From positions 1 through 64,000 of the forward strand of contig NZ_JAJONF010000049.1 of NCBI RefSeq assembly GCF_021462265.1: 64,000 nt of DNA, given 5' to 3'. A program made the position numbers and the translations under genes. The number at the start of each line of letters is the position of its first letter. Positions within the stretch are counted from its first letter, which is position 1. This DNA is from Streptomyces shenzhenensis. GTDB taxonomy: Bacteria > Actinomycetota > Actinomycetes > Streptomycetales > Streptomycetaceae. The notes below the pieces were generated by a model. The model had not been told where the DNA came from. It made no database searches and saw only the letters and a program-made list of their open reading frames with translations. This document shows, one piece after another, positions 43,086 to 52,081 of this stretch.

Positions 43086-43859
43086 TCAGCGCGCGGCGCC
43101 CGTGACGGGCCGCTGGGCCGAGGCGGACGCCTCGCGCTCCCCGGCCGTGGGCGAGAGCGCGACGAAGGCCGAGGTGAGGAACAGATAGGAGCCGAGGCCG
43201 ACGGCCAGAGGGAAGATGAACTGCATCGCCGTGGCCCCGGGCAGGGGGCTGCCGGAGGGTGTGACGTGCACGCTGACCGCGAACATCCCGGTGTAGTGCA
43301 TGCTGCTGACGGCCGCTCCCATGACCAGGGAGGCGACGGTGACCGCGACGGGCGAGCTGATGTTGAGGGCCGCCCAGAGGGCCGCCGTCGCGGCGGCCAC
43401 GGCGATGAGGACGGAGAGCCCGACGAGCGTCGGGTCGTAGCGGACGGCGCCGTGCAGCCGGACGGCCGCCATGCCGAGGTAGTGCATGCTGGCGACGCCC
43501 AGTCCGGTGGTGAGTCCGCCGAGCAGGAGCGCCCGGTTGCGGTCGCGGCTGTAGCCGACGGCGAAGACGCCGGCGCTGACGACGACCACGGCGACGAGCA
43601 GGCTGAGGATGGTCAGCGGCACGTCGTAACGGATGTCGGTGCCGCTGACGCCGAAGCCGAGCATGGCCACGAAGTGCATGGTCCAGATGCCGGTGCCGAG
43701 CGCCGAGGCCGCCGTGAGCAGCCAGTTGCGGCGCGAGCGGCCGGTGGTGCCGAGCGCGCGGACGGTGCAGCGCAGCCCCAGTGCGGCGCCTGTGCAGGCC
43801 ATGACGTACGACAGCACGGGGGTCAGCCAGCCGAAGGCGGCGTGGTCCAGGTGTCCCAT
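43086..43859 (-). CDS. MHYT-domain integral membrane sensor
   Basis: A 257-residue protein with seven predicted hydrophobic helices. Three MHYT-type motifs are present: MHFVAM, MHYLGM and MHYTGM, proposed to bind copper and sense O2, CO or NO. There is no output domain, so signalling must pass through a partner. It is on the cvnA strand, with 37 bases between its stop and the cvnA start, so it is probably the first gene of the conservon operon and may supply its sensory input. Confidence 0.9.
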   Translation of the reverse strand: MGHLDHAAFGWLTPVLSYVMACTGAALGLRCTVRALGTTGRSRRNWLLTAASALGTGIWTMHFVAMLGFGVSGTDIRYDVPLTILSLLVAVVVVSAGVFAVGYSRDRNRALLLGGLTTGLGVASMHYLGMAAVRLHGAVRYDPTLVGLSVLIAVAAATAALWAALNISSPVAVTVASLVMGAAVSSMHYTGMFAVSVHVTPSGSPLPGATAMQFIFPLAVGLGSYLFLTSAFVALSPTAGEREASASAQRPVTGAAR

Positions 43860-44000
43860 GGCCCAGGGACGCTAGGGGGCACGGGCGCACAAAGGGGGCG
43901 CATTTCGAAAGGTGCTGCAATATGACTCAGAGATGTGCCGGAACGATCGCGTCCGGCTCGAACGTGCGCGCAGGGTCGTCCTCCGTGACGGTGAGGGATC

Positions 44001-44609
44001 ATGCGGACCATGAGCGATGACCACACACATGTCCGGGAGTTCTTCACCGCGCGGGCGGCCGACTGGGACAGCAGGTTCCCCGACGACGCTCCCGCGTACG
44101 CGGCCGCCGTCGCCGATCTGGGGCTGCGCGCGGGCGACCGGGTGCTCGACGCGGGCTGCGGCACCGGGCGCGCGCTGCCGCCGCTGCGCCGTGCCGTGGG
44201 ACCCACCGGCGTTGTCCTCGGGGTGGACCTCACCCCGGCGATGCTCCAGGCCGCCCGGCGGGCCGGCCGGGACCGTGACGGGCGGTTGCTGCTCGCCGAC
44301 GTCGGCGCGCTGCCGGTGCGCTCGGAATCCCTCGACGCCGTGTTCGCCGCGGGCCTGATCGCCCATCTGCCCCGTCCGGCGGAGAACCTGCGGGAACTCG
44401 CGCGCGTGGTCCGCCCCGGCGGCGCCCTGGCCCTGTTCCACCCCATCGGCCGGTCCGCCCTGGCGGCGCGGCAGGGACGGCAGATCACGCCGGACGACCT
44501 GCGCGCGGAGGGCAACCTCCGCCCGCTGCTGGCCGGTTCCGGGTGGCGCATGACGTCGTACGTGGACGAGGACGCCCGGTTCCTGGCGCTGGCGGTCCGC
44601 GCAGGCTAG
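44001..44609 (+). CDS. SAM-dependent class I methyltransferase
   Basis: A 202-residue protein from ATG 44001 (GAGGGA upstream; ATG 44010 alternative). Motif I is VLDAGCGTGRALP, followed by VLGVDLTPAMLQ with the acidic ribose ligand, LLADVGALPV and ELARVVRPGGALALFHP. This is the small Methyltransf_11 type, without a substrate-specific domain. Divergent from the MHYT gene. Substrate unknown. Confidence 0.85.
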   Translation: MRTMSDDHTHVREFFTARAADWDSRFPDDAPAYAAAVADLGLRAGDRVLDAGCGTGRALPPLRRAVGPTGVVLGVDLTPAMLQAARRAGRDRDGRLLLADVGALPVRSESLDAVFAAGLIAHLPRPAENLRELARVVRPGGALALFHPIGRSALAARQGRQITPDDLRAEGNLRPLLAGSGWRMTSYVDEDARFLALAVRAG

Positions 44610-44949
44610 CCGGCGGCCGCCGCGGCGGAGGAGGAGTCGAGGTTCGCCTCGGTGAGCACCGCGGCGAGACCGGACCCGGCTGCCGGTGGGGCGGCGGCAC
44701 AACGGCGACGCCCCGTTGTGCGGCCCTGTCCTGCGCTAGCGCGCCTCGCCGCGCCGACCGGGCATGTGCGGCCTGTCGCCGAGGGCACCCGCCGTCCGGC
44801 GATCACGCGAGACGAGATGGCGGGCCGAAGCCGGGGCCGGCCGAGAGGTCCAGGCCATGCCCTCTTTTGTTGCCGGAGCTTCAACTCTAGGTTCGACGGA
44901 GGAAAGCACATGTTCGGAGGCGACAGCCGGCAGGGGCAAGGGGGCCCGC
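44610..44949. other. Gene-free stretch
   Basis: No supported gene up to 44949. One point: an ATG at 44910 has an excellent GGAGGAAAG ribosome site but opens only a 38-codon frame, out of frame with the gene starting at 44950. Either it is a short leader peptide or the following gene lost its original start by a small indel. Confidence 0.4.
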
Positions 44950-45255
44950 GTGTTCGACCGGATCCGCAGGTACGCAGGCAGATTTCGTGGCACGGAGGAA
45001 GAGAAGGCGCCGGAATCGCGTCCGAACCGTGAGCGGCGTACGCATAACTTGTTCGAGGCCGCGGCCGCCTATGTCGCGGCCCGGGCGGAGGACGACCAGG
45101 ACCGAATCGAGGAAGCGGCGGGCTGGGTGTCGCCGGAGGCGCTGTCGTTCGGGGTGAGCGAGCTGGCGTACCGAGCCGTGATCACCCTGGCACGGGAGCG
45201 CGACGAATCACCGTCCGCGGTGGCCCGCGCACTCCTGGGGCTGCCCGTGGCCTGA
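44950..45255 (+). CDS. Conserved small helical protein
   Basis: A 101-residue protein read from GTG 44950 with AAGGGGG upstream. It starts with a basic amphipathic stretch (MFDRIRRYAGRFRG), then acidic and helical regions (NLFEAAAAYVAARAEDDQDRIEEAAGWVSPEALSFG) and a C-terminal helix. I do not recognise a domain; similar small proteins occur in Streptomyces. The better ribosome site at 44899-44905 belongs to another frame, so the true start is uncertain. Confidence 0.6.
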   Translation: MFDRIRRYAGRFRGTEEEKAPESRPNRERRTHNLFEAAAAYVAARAEDDQDRIEEAAGWVSPEALSFGVSELAYRAVITLARERDESPSAVARALLGLPVA

Positions 45256-45432
45256 CCCTTCGGTACCGCCGAGGCCGGCGCCGCTTCTTCCTCGCTTTCT
45301 TCCTCGCCGCCGAGGTCGTTTCGTCCGGTCCTGGTGGAAAACTGCAGCTCCGCACGGAGCGGCCGGTCGTGACAACGGCCTTCCCGTCGCACTAGGGTGC
45401 GCGCCGTTGGAAGAACCACTGGGGAGGCAGGG

Positions 45433-46272
45433 ATGGCCGGGACCGACGAGGAGGCCGTCGCCGCGGACGAGGCACTGTATGTGCTCACGGCGGTGCTGCT
45501 GACGCCTGCGCAGTTTCCGAGCGTGCTGGGCGACGACTATCCGGAGGCCTGCGCGGCGCTGGAGCTGGCGCCGCGCGTCGACGGCTACGGCCTGGTGCTC
45601 GGCCAGGACGGCGACGGGGCACGCTGGACGGTCGTCATCGACGACGTCTCGCTGGTCGCCGTGGCGATCGCCTCCTGGGACTGCGGCATGGAGTACGACC
45701 TGTCGCCGGACGAGCGCACGGTGGTCGCCGCCCTGCCCGGCTGGCCGCTGGCGGTCGCCGTGGCGGCCCCCAACGTGCCCGCGCCGCACGACCCGGGGCC
45801 GGAGCTGGCGGACCGCGCCGCGCTGGCCCCGCCGGACACCAGCACCTGGGGCCCGGCCCAGCGGCGGCTTGGCGCGGACGAGATCGCCCTGCGGTGGGCG
45901 GTCTGGCGGGAGCAGATCAGCGACGACCACTTCCGGACCCCGGCGGCCGCGCCCGCAGAAGCGCCCGAGGAGGCCGCCGAGGACGCCGAGGCGGCCCCGA
46001 AGGGGCACCTCGGGATCCGGCGCGTACTGACCGAGGCGCGGGCCTACGTGGACACTCCGCCGCCACTGGGCCGGGTCCGCTCCTCGTTCGCCCCGGGCGA
46101 CGCCCGTACGCTGCGCGCCGACGGGCCGGGCTGGTCACTGGTTGCCCGCACCGACGACATCGCCTTCGTGCTCCTCGACGAGGAACCGGGCGAGGTCCTG
46201 CCGGTCGGCCGGGGCCCCGAGCTCCCCAGCCTCCTGGAAGCCCTCGACAAGATGGCCGTACGGCCCCTGTGA
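45433..46272 (+). CDS. Conserved hypothetical protein
   Basis: A 279-residue protein from ATG 45433 behind GGGGAGG. No known domain is recognised. It has mixed alpha/beta sequence with two similar-looking strand regions (GYGLVLGQDGDGARWTVVIDD and WSLVARTDDIAFVLLDEEPG), an Ala/Glu-rich linker near residue 180, and no membrane segment or signal peptide. Codon use and ribosome site support it as a real gene. Function unknown. Confidence 0.75.
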   Translation: MAGTDEEAVAADEALYVLTAVLLTPAQFPSVLGDDYPEACAALELAPRVDGYGLVLGQDGDGARWTVVIDDVSLVAVAIASWDCGMEYDLSPDERTVVAALPGWPLAVAVAAPNVPAPHDPGPELADRAALAPPDTSTWGPAQRRLGADEIALRWAVWREQISDDHFRTPAAAPAEAPEEAAEDAEAAPKGHLGIRRVLTEARAYVDTPPPLGRVRSSFAPGDARTLRADGPGWSLVARTDDIAFVLLDEEPGEVLPVGRGPELPSLLEALDKMAVRPL

Positions 46273-46351
46273 GCCCTCCCGGGCCGTATTCCGCCCGCAG
46301 CGCGCGTCGGAGCCGGGGCCACAGCCCCGGGTCAGGCCGCTCAGCGGCCGG

Positions 46352-46534
46352 TCAGCGGCCGATCTCCTTGCGCGTGACCCGGCGCAGCCTGCGGCGCTGC
46401 GAGGGGTCGAGGGTGAGGTACGCGGCCACCGGGACGCCCACCACGATCAGGAACGTCACCCACCAGGGCAGCCATATCAGCAGGATGAGCCCGACCGCCA
46501 CACCTCCTGCGGCGATCTTCGCGTTCTTCGACAT
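46352..46534 (-). CDS. Small membrane protein, 60 residues
   Basis: A 60-residue protein from ATG 46534 behind AAGGAGG. One or two hydrophobic segments (VAVGLILLIWLPWW and VTFLIVVGVPVAAYL) are followed by a basic tail (PSQRRRLRRVTRKEIGR) that should face the cytoplasm. Similar short proteins recur in Streptomyces genomes as I recall. Function unknown. Confidence 0.75.
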   Translation of the reverse strand: MSKNAKIAAGGVAVGLILLIWLPWWVTFLIVVGVPVAAYLTLDPSQRRRLRRVTRKEIGR

Positions 46535-46639
46535 CTGCGTCGCCTCCTTCGCGGCCCTTGCCGCTCTCTGATCTGAGAACGGGCTCGCGCTTCCCGCGGT
46601 TCCGGGCGGCGACCCTGAGACATCCCTGACGCACGCCCC

Positions 46640-47095
46640 CTACTGGCTCCTCAGCGCAGAGTCGAACACGTTGTGAAGCAGCCCCGTTCTCAGCGTGACC
46701 ATGGGCGGAAAGCCGGTGATCCGCCGAGCGGCGGTCGCCGTCCGTTCACCGGCCGGTCGAGCAGTGTTCCTGGTCGGACATCCTCGGCGGTGCCTACGAC
46801 GACGACACCACGTCCCCCGCACTGGAGCAGCTGGAGGACCCGGCCGCCGCCGGGGTCCCGGTGCCCGGCAAGCGTCTTGTGGTCTGATCGACGGCAACGA
46901 CTTCGGGATGACAGACGGCGCGGGCGCGTTCGACGCCCAGGGCCGTCTCGTCGGCAGCGGCGTCGAGACGACCCTGGTGTGCGTCCGGCTGCCCAAGGGG
47001 CGCGTCCGGCTGCCCAAGGGGCTGCGACCAAAGGAGCCGCGGCCGAAGAAGCCGTGGGCCTGTGGTCCAAAGGAAGGTGGCCATAGGGCTGTGTC
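46640..47095. other. Gene-poor stretch with decayed coding look
   Basis: No intact gene. The + strand shows short coding-like pieces in changing frames (CSWSDILGGAYDDDTTSPALE ending in a stop near 46887, then DGNDFGMTDGAGAFDAQGRLVG in a different frame), suggesting a decayed gene I cannot identify. Confidence 0.35.
46981..47022. repeat. 21-bp perfect tandem duplication
   Basis: Two adjacent identical 21-base units (46981-47001 and 47002-47022), each beginning GCGTCCGGCTGCCC. The unit is a multiple of three and encodes VRLPKGR-like heptads in one frame. A recent slippage event in a decayed region is likely. Confidence 0.7.
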
Positions 47096-47638
47096 TCATC
47101 CCAGCAGTGAGGGCAGCAGGCCGCTCGGCAGACCACTGGGCAGACCTGACGGCCGCTGCGAAGGGAGTCCGCTCGGCAGGCCCGACGGCAGGCCGCTGGG
47201 CAGCTCGGTCGGCAGGCTGGACGAGGGACGGATCGAGCCGGACGGGCTCGGGCTGCTCATGGTGGGTCTGTCGTCGGTCGAGCCGCTGCCGCCGGACGCC
47301 GTCACAACGACGGCGGCGACGGCCACCGCGGCGGCCAGCAGGGCCAGTACGGCGAACAGCGGCCCCCTGCGTCCACGGGGCGGCCGCGGTGGACGTGGCG
47401 GCATCCAGCCGACGGCGGTGGGCGGGTCCTGGCCGCCGGGCGGGACACCGAAGCCGGCCTGCGGGGGCCGGTCGAACACGTCGTCCGACGACGGGCCGAA
47501 GCCCCCGCCGTACGACGTGCCGGTGCCGTCACCCGGGTGCGGTCCGAAGCCCCCGTTCGGAGGCGGGTCGTAGCCGCCGGGCGGCGGGGTGCCCTCCGGC
47601 GGGCCGGGCGGTCGTGGTGGTACGGGTGGCATGGCCAT
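47096..47638 (-). CDS. Proline-rich membrane protein with GLPS repeats
   Basis: About 180 residues from the ATG at 47638 (47632 alternative). A Pro/Gly-rich cytoplasmic-type N-terminus with phenylalanine-containing GGFGP units is followed by basic PPRGRRG, one transmembrane helix (LFAVLALLAAAVAVAAVVV) and a Ser/Pro tail ending in (S)GLPSGLPSGLPS-type repeats. The layout suggests a single-pass protein with an outside repeat tail. Function unknown. Confidence 0.65.
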   Translation of the reverse strand: MAMPPVPPRPPGPPEGTPPPGGYDPPPNGGFGPHPGDGTGTSYGGGFGPSSDDVFDRPPQAGFGVPPGGQDPPTAVGWMPPRPPRPPRGRRGPLFAVLALLAAAVAVAAVVVTASGGSGSTDDRPTMSSPSPSGSIRPSSSLPTELPSGLPSGLPSGLPSQRPSGLPSGLPSGLLPSLLG

Positions 47639-47772
47639 AACGCCAAGAGTCACCGTGTTCCGGTCATCGCGCGAGCCCCGCAAGGGAGTTGACACGGCCT
47701 CATGCCATGGACCGCACGATTCCGGAGCATTTCCGAAACGAACCCGCCGTCCGGGGCGCAGGAAACGACACG

Positions 47773-47820
47773 CGCGCGCGTGAGGGCCGCCGCCGAAGCG
47801 GACGCCCTCACGCGCGCGTG
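47773..47820. terminator. Terminator of xylA
   Basis: Arms CGCGCGCGTGAGGGC (47773-47787) and its exact complement (47804-47818) form a 15-bp GC-only stem immediately after the xylA stop codon. No U-run, as is common in Streptomyces. Confidence 0.8.
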
Positions 47821-47824
47821 GTGT

Positions 47825-48991
47825 TCAGCCCCGGGCGCCCAGCAGGTGGTCCATCGCCAGCTGGTCGAGCCGCTCAAAGGCCATCCCGCGCTCGGCGGTC
47901 GCGTCCACGTCGAACTCCTCGAAGGCCGTGCGGTCTGCGAGCAGCGCCTGGAGGCCGTCCGCCGCGGTCGGCAGGGCCAGCTGGTCGAGGCGGGAGGCAC
48001 GCAGGGCCTCCTGGACCTCCGGGTCCGCGCGGAAGGCGGCCGCGCGCTCCTTGAGGATCAGGTAGTTGCGCATGCAGCCGGCGGCCGACGCCCACACACC
48101 GTCCAAGTCCTCGGTCCGCGGCGGCTTGAAGTCGAAGTGCTTCGGCCCCGCGTAGCTGGCGCTCTCCAGGAGGTCCACCAGCCAGAAGGCGGCACGCAGG
48201 TCGCCGGCGCCGAAGCGCAGGTCCTGGTCGTACTTGATGCCGGACTGGCCGTTGAGGTCGATGTGGAAGAGCTTGCCCGCCCACAGGGCCTGCGCGATGC
48301 CGTGCGGGAAGTTCAGGCCGGCCATCTGTTCGTGGCCCACCTCGGGGTTGACGCCGTACAGCTCGGGGCGCTCCAGGCGCTCGATGAACGCGAGGGCGTG
48401 GCCGACGGTGGGGAGGAGGATGTCGCCGCGCGGCTCGTTCGGCTTGGGCTCGATGGCGAAACGCAGGTCGTAGCCCTGGGAGGTGACGTACTCGCCGAGG
48501 AGGTCGAAGGCCTCCTTCATGCGGTCGAGGGCGACCCGGACGTCCTTGGCGGCGCCGGACTCGGCGCCCTCGCGGCCGCCCCAGGCGACGTACGTCTCGG
48601 CGCCCAGCTCGACGGCCAGGTCGATGTTGCGGATGGTCTTGCGCAGCGCGTAACGGCGCACCTCGCGGTCGTTCGCGGTGAACGCGCCGTCCTTGAAGAC
48701 CGGGTGGGTGAAGAGGTTGGTGGTGGCCATCGGCACCTTCATGCCGGTGGCGTCGAGGGCCTGGCGGAAGCGCTTGATGTGCGATTCGCGCTCGGTGTCC
48801 GAGGACCCGAAGGGGATCAGGTCGTCGTCGTGGAACGTCACACCGTGGGCGCCCAGTTCGGACAGGCGCTGGACCGTCTCGACGGGGTCGAGGGCACGGC
48901 GGGTGGCGTCGCCGAACGGGTCCCTTCCCTGCCAGCCGACGGTCCACAGGCCGAAGGTGAACCTGTCCTCGGGGGTGGGCTGGAAGCTCAT
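47825..48991 (-). CDS. xylA: Xylose isomerase
   Basis: A 388-residue class I xylose isomerase from ATG 48991. Family marks are FTFGLWTVGWQGRDPFG, VTFHDDDLIPFG with the catalytic His, GREGAE, AIEPKPNEPRGD with metal-binding Glu, GHEQMAGLNF, LFHIDLNGQ and FDFKPPR. The enzyme interconverts D-xylose and D-xylulose (and glucose/fructose) with two divalent metals. It is divergent from xylB; the two share a promoter region that the ROK regulator probably controls. Confidence 0.97.
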   Translation of the reverse strand: MSFQPTPEDRFTFGLWTVGWQGRDPFGDATRRALDPVETVQRLSELGAHGVTFHDDDLIPFGSSDTERESHIKRFRQALDATGMKVPMATTNLFTHPVFKDGAFTANDREVRRYALRKTIRNIDLAVELGAETYVAWGGREGAESGAAKDVRVALDRMKEAFDLLGEYVTSQGYDLRFAIEPKPNEPRGDILLPTVGHALAFIERLERPELYGVNPEVGHEQMAGLNFPHGIAQALWAGKLFHIDLNGQSGIKYDQDLRFGAGDLRAAFWLVDLLESASYAGPKHFDFKPPRTEDLDGVWASAAGCMRNYLILKERAAAFRADPEVQEALRASRLDQLALPTAADGLQALLADRTAFEEFDVDATAERGMAFERLDQLAMDHLLGARG

Positions 48992-49217
48992 GCCGCGGCT
49001 CCTTGCTCGGGGGCTGTGCTCGATGACTGCGGTGGATGACTGGTGGACGACTGTCGTGCCGACTATTTCGTCATCGCGGTTTACAAATTAGTATGCCGAC
49101 GCGTCCCTGGGAAGGGTCACCATGTCCCCGAAGGGCGAAAACCGGGTCGCGACACCCCGACGAACCGGGAAAACTGCAGGTCAGCTCAGGCGCGAGCCGC
49201 GCAAAAAGGAGAGCCCG
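48992..49217. promoter_or_regulatory. xylA-xylB divergent promoter region
   Basis: A 226-base gap between divergent xylA and xylB. Near 49078-49093 an AT-rich run, TTTACAAATTAGTATG, contains the small inverted repeat TAC-N6-GTA and contrasts with the GC-rich surroundings. It resembles the AT-rich operators of ROK/XylR proteins and is a candidate site for the regulator at 50700. Confidence 0.45.
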
Positions 49218-50663
49218 ATGTCAGCAGCCGAGGGTCCGCTCGTCGTCGGTGTGGACACGTCCACCCAGTCCACCAAGGCGCTGGTCGTCGACGCCGCCAC
49301 CGGCGAGGTGGTGGCGAGCGGCCAGGCACCGCACACCGTCACCACCGGGGCGGGCCGCGAGAGTGATCCGCGCCAGTGGTGGGACGCGCTGTGCGAGGCG
49401 CTGCGCCAGTGCGGGGACGCGGCGCACCGGGCGGCGGCCGTGTCGATCGGTGGCCAGCAGCACGGCCTGGTCACGCTGGACGAGCGCGGCGAGCCGGTGC
49501 GGCCCGCGCTGCTGTGGAACGACGTCCGGTCGGCGCCGCAGGCGCAGCGGCTGATCGAGGAGCTGGGCGGACCGAAGGCCTGGGCGGAGCGCACGGGCAG
49601 CGTGCCGGGCGCGTCCTTCACGGTCACCAAGTGGGCCTGGCTGGCGGAGCACGAGCCGGAGGCGGTCCGTGCGACCAGGGCCGTTCGACTCCCCCACGAC
49701 TACCTCACCGAGCGCCTGACGGGGCAGGGCACGACCGACCGCGGCGACGCGTCCGGGACCGGCTGGTGGGCGTCGGCGACCGAGGCGTACGACGAGGAGA
49801 CCCTCGCGCACGTGGGCCTGGATCCGGCGTTCCTGCCCCGGGTGGTCCGGCCCGGCGAGGTCGCCGGCACCGTCCGCGACAGCCACGACCTGCCGTTCTC
49901 CAAGGGCACCCTGGTGGCGCCGGGCACCGGCGACAACGCGGCGGCCGCGCTGGGGCTCGGACTGCGCCCGGGCACCCCGGTGCTGAGCCTCGGCACCTCG
50001 GGCACGGTGTACGCCGTCTCCAAGCACCGCCCCGCCGACCCCACGGGCACGGTAGCGGGCTTCGCCGACGCGCACGGCGACTGGCTGCCGCTGGCCTGCA
50101 CCCTGAACTGCACCCTCGCGGTCGACCGGGTCGCGGCGCTCCTCGGCCTGGACCGCGAGGCGGTCGAGCCCGGCACCTCGGTGACCCTGCTGCCGTACCT
50201 GGACGGCGAGCGCACCCCGAACCTGCCGCACGCCTCCGGGCTGCTGCACGGCCTGCGCCACGACACCACCGCGGGCCAGCTCCTCCAGGCCGCCTACGAC
50301 GGCGCCGTGCACGCCCTGCTGGGTGCCCTGGACCTGGTGCTCGACGAGGACGCGGACCGGACCACCCCGTTGCTGCTGATCGGCGGTGGCGCCCGGGGCC
50401 GGGCCTGGCAGGAGACGGTACGGCGGCTGTCGGGGCGACCGGTGCAGGTGCCCGAGGCGAAGGAACTGGTCGCCCTCGGCGCCGCCGCGCAGGCGGCCGG
50501 GCTGCTCACCGGCGAGGACCCGGCGGCGGTGGCCCGGCGCTGGAACACGGCCGCGGGGCCGGTGCTGGACGCGGTGGAGCGGGACGCGGCGACGCTGGCA
50601 AGGATCTCCGGGGTACTCTCCGACGCGGCCCCGTTGCTGGAACGGGCGCCGGAGAACCGCTGA
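49218..50663 (+). CDS. xylB: Xylulokinase
   Basis: A 481-residue FGGY-family sugar kinase from ATG 49218 behind AAAAAGGAGAG; an upstream frame to 49122 is not needed. The N-terminal phosphate motif is VVGVDTSTQSTKALVVD; further marks are GGQQHGLV, ALLWNDVRS, the LPHDYLTERLTG region, GTGDNAAAALG and the C-terminal LLLIGGGARGRAWQE adenosine motif. It phosphorylates D-xylulose, the product of XylA, into the pentose phosphate pathway. Confidence 0.95.
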   Translation: MSAAEGPLVVGVDTSTQSTKALVVDAATGEVVASGQAPHTVTTGAGRESDPRQWWDALCEALRQCGDAAHRAAAVSIGGQQHGLVTLDERGEPVRPALLWNDVRSAPQAQRLIEELGGPKAWAERTGSVPGASFTVTKWAWLAEHEPEAVRATRAVRLPHDYLTERLTGQGTTDRGDASGTGWWASATEAYDEETLAHVGLDPAFLPRVVRPGEVAGTVRDSHDLPFSKGTLVAPGTGDNAAAALGLGLRPGTPVLSLGTSGTVYAVSKHRPADPTGTVAGFADAHGDWLPLACTLNCTLAVDRVAALLGLDREAVEPGTSVTLLPYLDGERTPNLPHASGLLHGLRHDTTAGQLLQAAYDGAVHALLGALDLVLDEDADRTTPLLLIGGGARGRAWQETVRRLSGRPVQVPEAKELVALGAAAQAAGLLTGEDPAAVARRWNTAAGPVLDAVERDAATLARISGVLSDAAPLLERAPENR

Positions 50664-50699
50664 TCAGCGAAGGACCGTGTCCAGAGGATTGATGGAGGC

Positions 50700-51908
50700 A
50701 TGACCGCACCGCTGCACGAGGCCCGTCCGACGGCGACCGGCCGTGCCCTGCCGGACACCCAGCAGGGCATGCGCCGGCGCAACCTCGCGCGCGTGATGCA
50801 CGCGGTCAGCGCGGAGGGTTCGCTGTCGCGGGCCGCGGTCGCCTCCCGCATCGGTCTCACCAGAGCGGCCGTGTCGACCCTCGTCGACGAGCTGATCCGC
50901 TGGGGGCTGCTGGAGGAACTGGGCCCCGAGCGGCCCAGCCGTGTCGGGCGGCCGGGTTCGGCGCTCGCGGTCAGCGGGCAGGGCCCGGCCGGTGTCGGGG
51001 CGGAGGTCGGGGTCGACCATCTCGCCGTGTGCGCGGTGGACCTGCGCGGCGAGGTACGCGCGCGTGCCGTGCGGCACGGCACGAACCGGGGCCGGGATCC
51101 GCGCCCGGTGCTGGCGGAGCTGACCGGGCTGGTAGGGCGGGTCGTGGCGGACGCGGAGCGCGACGGCCTGTGGCCGGCCGGTCTCGCGGTCGCCGTCCCC
51201 GGCCTGGTGGCCCGCGACGGGCACACGGTCGTCCACGCCCCCAACCTCGACTGGCACGACACCGACCTCGGCGCGCTGCTGCCCCCCGGCCTCCCGCTGA
51301 CGGTCGACAACGAGGCCAACTTCGGCGCCCTGGCCGAGCTGTGGCTCGGGGACGCCACACCGCGTGACTTCCTGCACGTGTCGGCGGAGATCGGCATCGG
51401 CGCCGCCGTCGTCGTGGACGGGCAGCTGCTGCGCGGGAAGCGCGGTTTCGCGGGCGAGCTCGGCCATGTGCCGGTCCGCCCCGACGGGCCGCGCTGCGCC
51501 TGTGGCGGACGCGGCTGTCTGGAGCAGTACGCCGGCGAGGAGGCGGTGCTGCGCGCGGCCGGCCTCGAATCCCGGGACGACGCGGCGGGCCTGCTGGCCC
51601 AGCGGGCGGGCGCGGACGACGAGGACGTACGACGTGCCCTGCGCGACGCCGGTACCGCCCTGGGGATCGCCCTGACCGGCGCCGTCAACCTCCTCGACCC
51701 CGAGTCGGTGGTGCTGGGCGGCGCCCTGGCCGGGTTCGCCCCCTGGCTCCTGCCCGCCCTGGAAGCCGAACTGGCCGACCGCACCACAGGCCCCGCCTGC
51801 CCGGTCTCCGTCTCCCGCCTGGGCCCCGAGGGCCCCCTCCTGGGCGCGGCCCACTCGGTGATCCGGGCCGTCCTCGACGATCCGGCGACGGTGGCGGAGC
51901 GGGGCTGA
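50700..51908 (+). CDS. xylR: ROK-family transcriptional regulator, probable XylR
   Basis: A 402-residue protein from ATG 50700, 36 bases after xylB. An N-terminal MarR-like helix-turn-helix (GSLSRAAVASRIGLTRAAVSTLVDELIRWG) is followed by the ROK sugar-binding domain: VDNEANFGALAE, GIGAAVVVDGQLLRGKRGFAGELGH and the zinc motif CACGGRGCLEQY. ROK proteins without kinase activity repress sugar genes and release on sugar binding. Position behind xylAB points to D-xylose control. Confidence 0.9.
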   Translation: MTAPLHEARPTATGRALPDTQQGMRRRNLARVMHAVSAEGSLSRAAVASRIGLTRAAVSTLVDELIRWGLLEELGPERPSRVGRPGSALAVSGQGPAGVGAEVGVDHLAVCAVDLRGEVRARAVRHGTNRGRDPRPVLAELTGLVGRVVADAERDGLWPAGLAVAVPGLVARDGHTVVHAPNLDWHDTDLGALLPPGLPLTVDNEANFGALAELWLGDATPRDFLHVSAEIGIGAAVVVDGQLLRGKRGFAGELGHVPVRPDGPRCACGGRGCLEQYAGEEAVLRAAGLESRDDAAGLLAQRAGADDEDVRRALRDAGTALGIALTGAVNLLDPESVVLGGALAGFAPWLLPALEAELADRTTGPACPVSVSRLGPEGPLLGAAHSVIRAVLDDPATVAERG

Positions 51909-52081
51909 CCGAGGCCGCCGCCTCACACTCCCCTTCACTCGTCCGAGTGAGGAAGTTGTCCACAGTCCGCGCCCCGTCCACGGAACCACCAGGCGCTCCT
52001 CTGCCCAACCCCCGTCCGCCGTACCGTGATTCACGCGAGGCATCCGCCGGCACGAGGGGAACACGCACGTCAGGGGGACGT

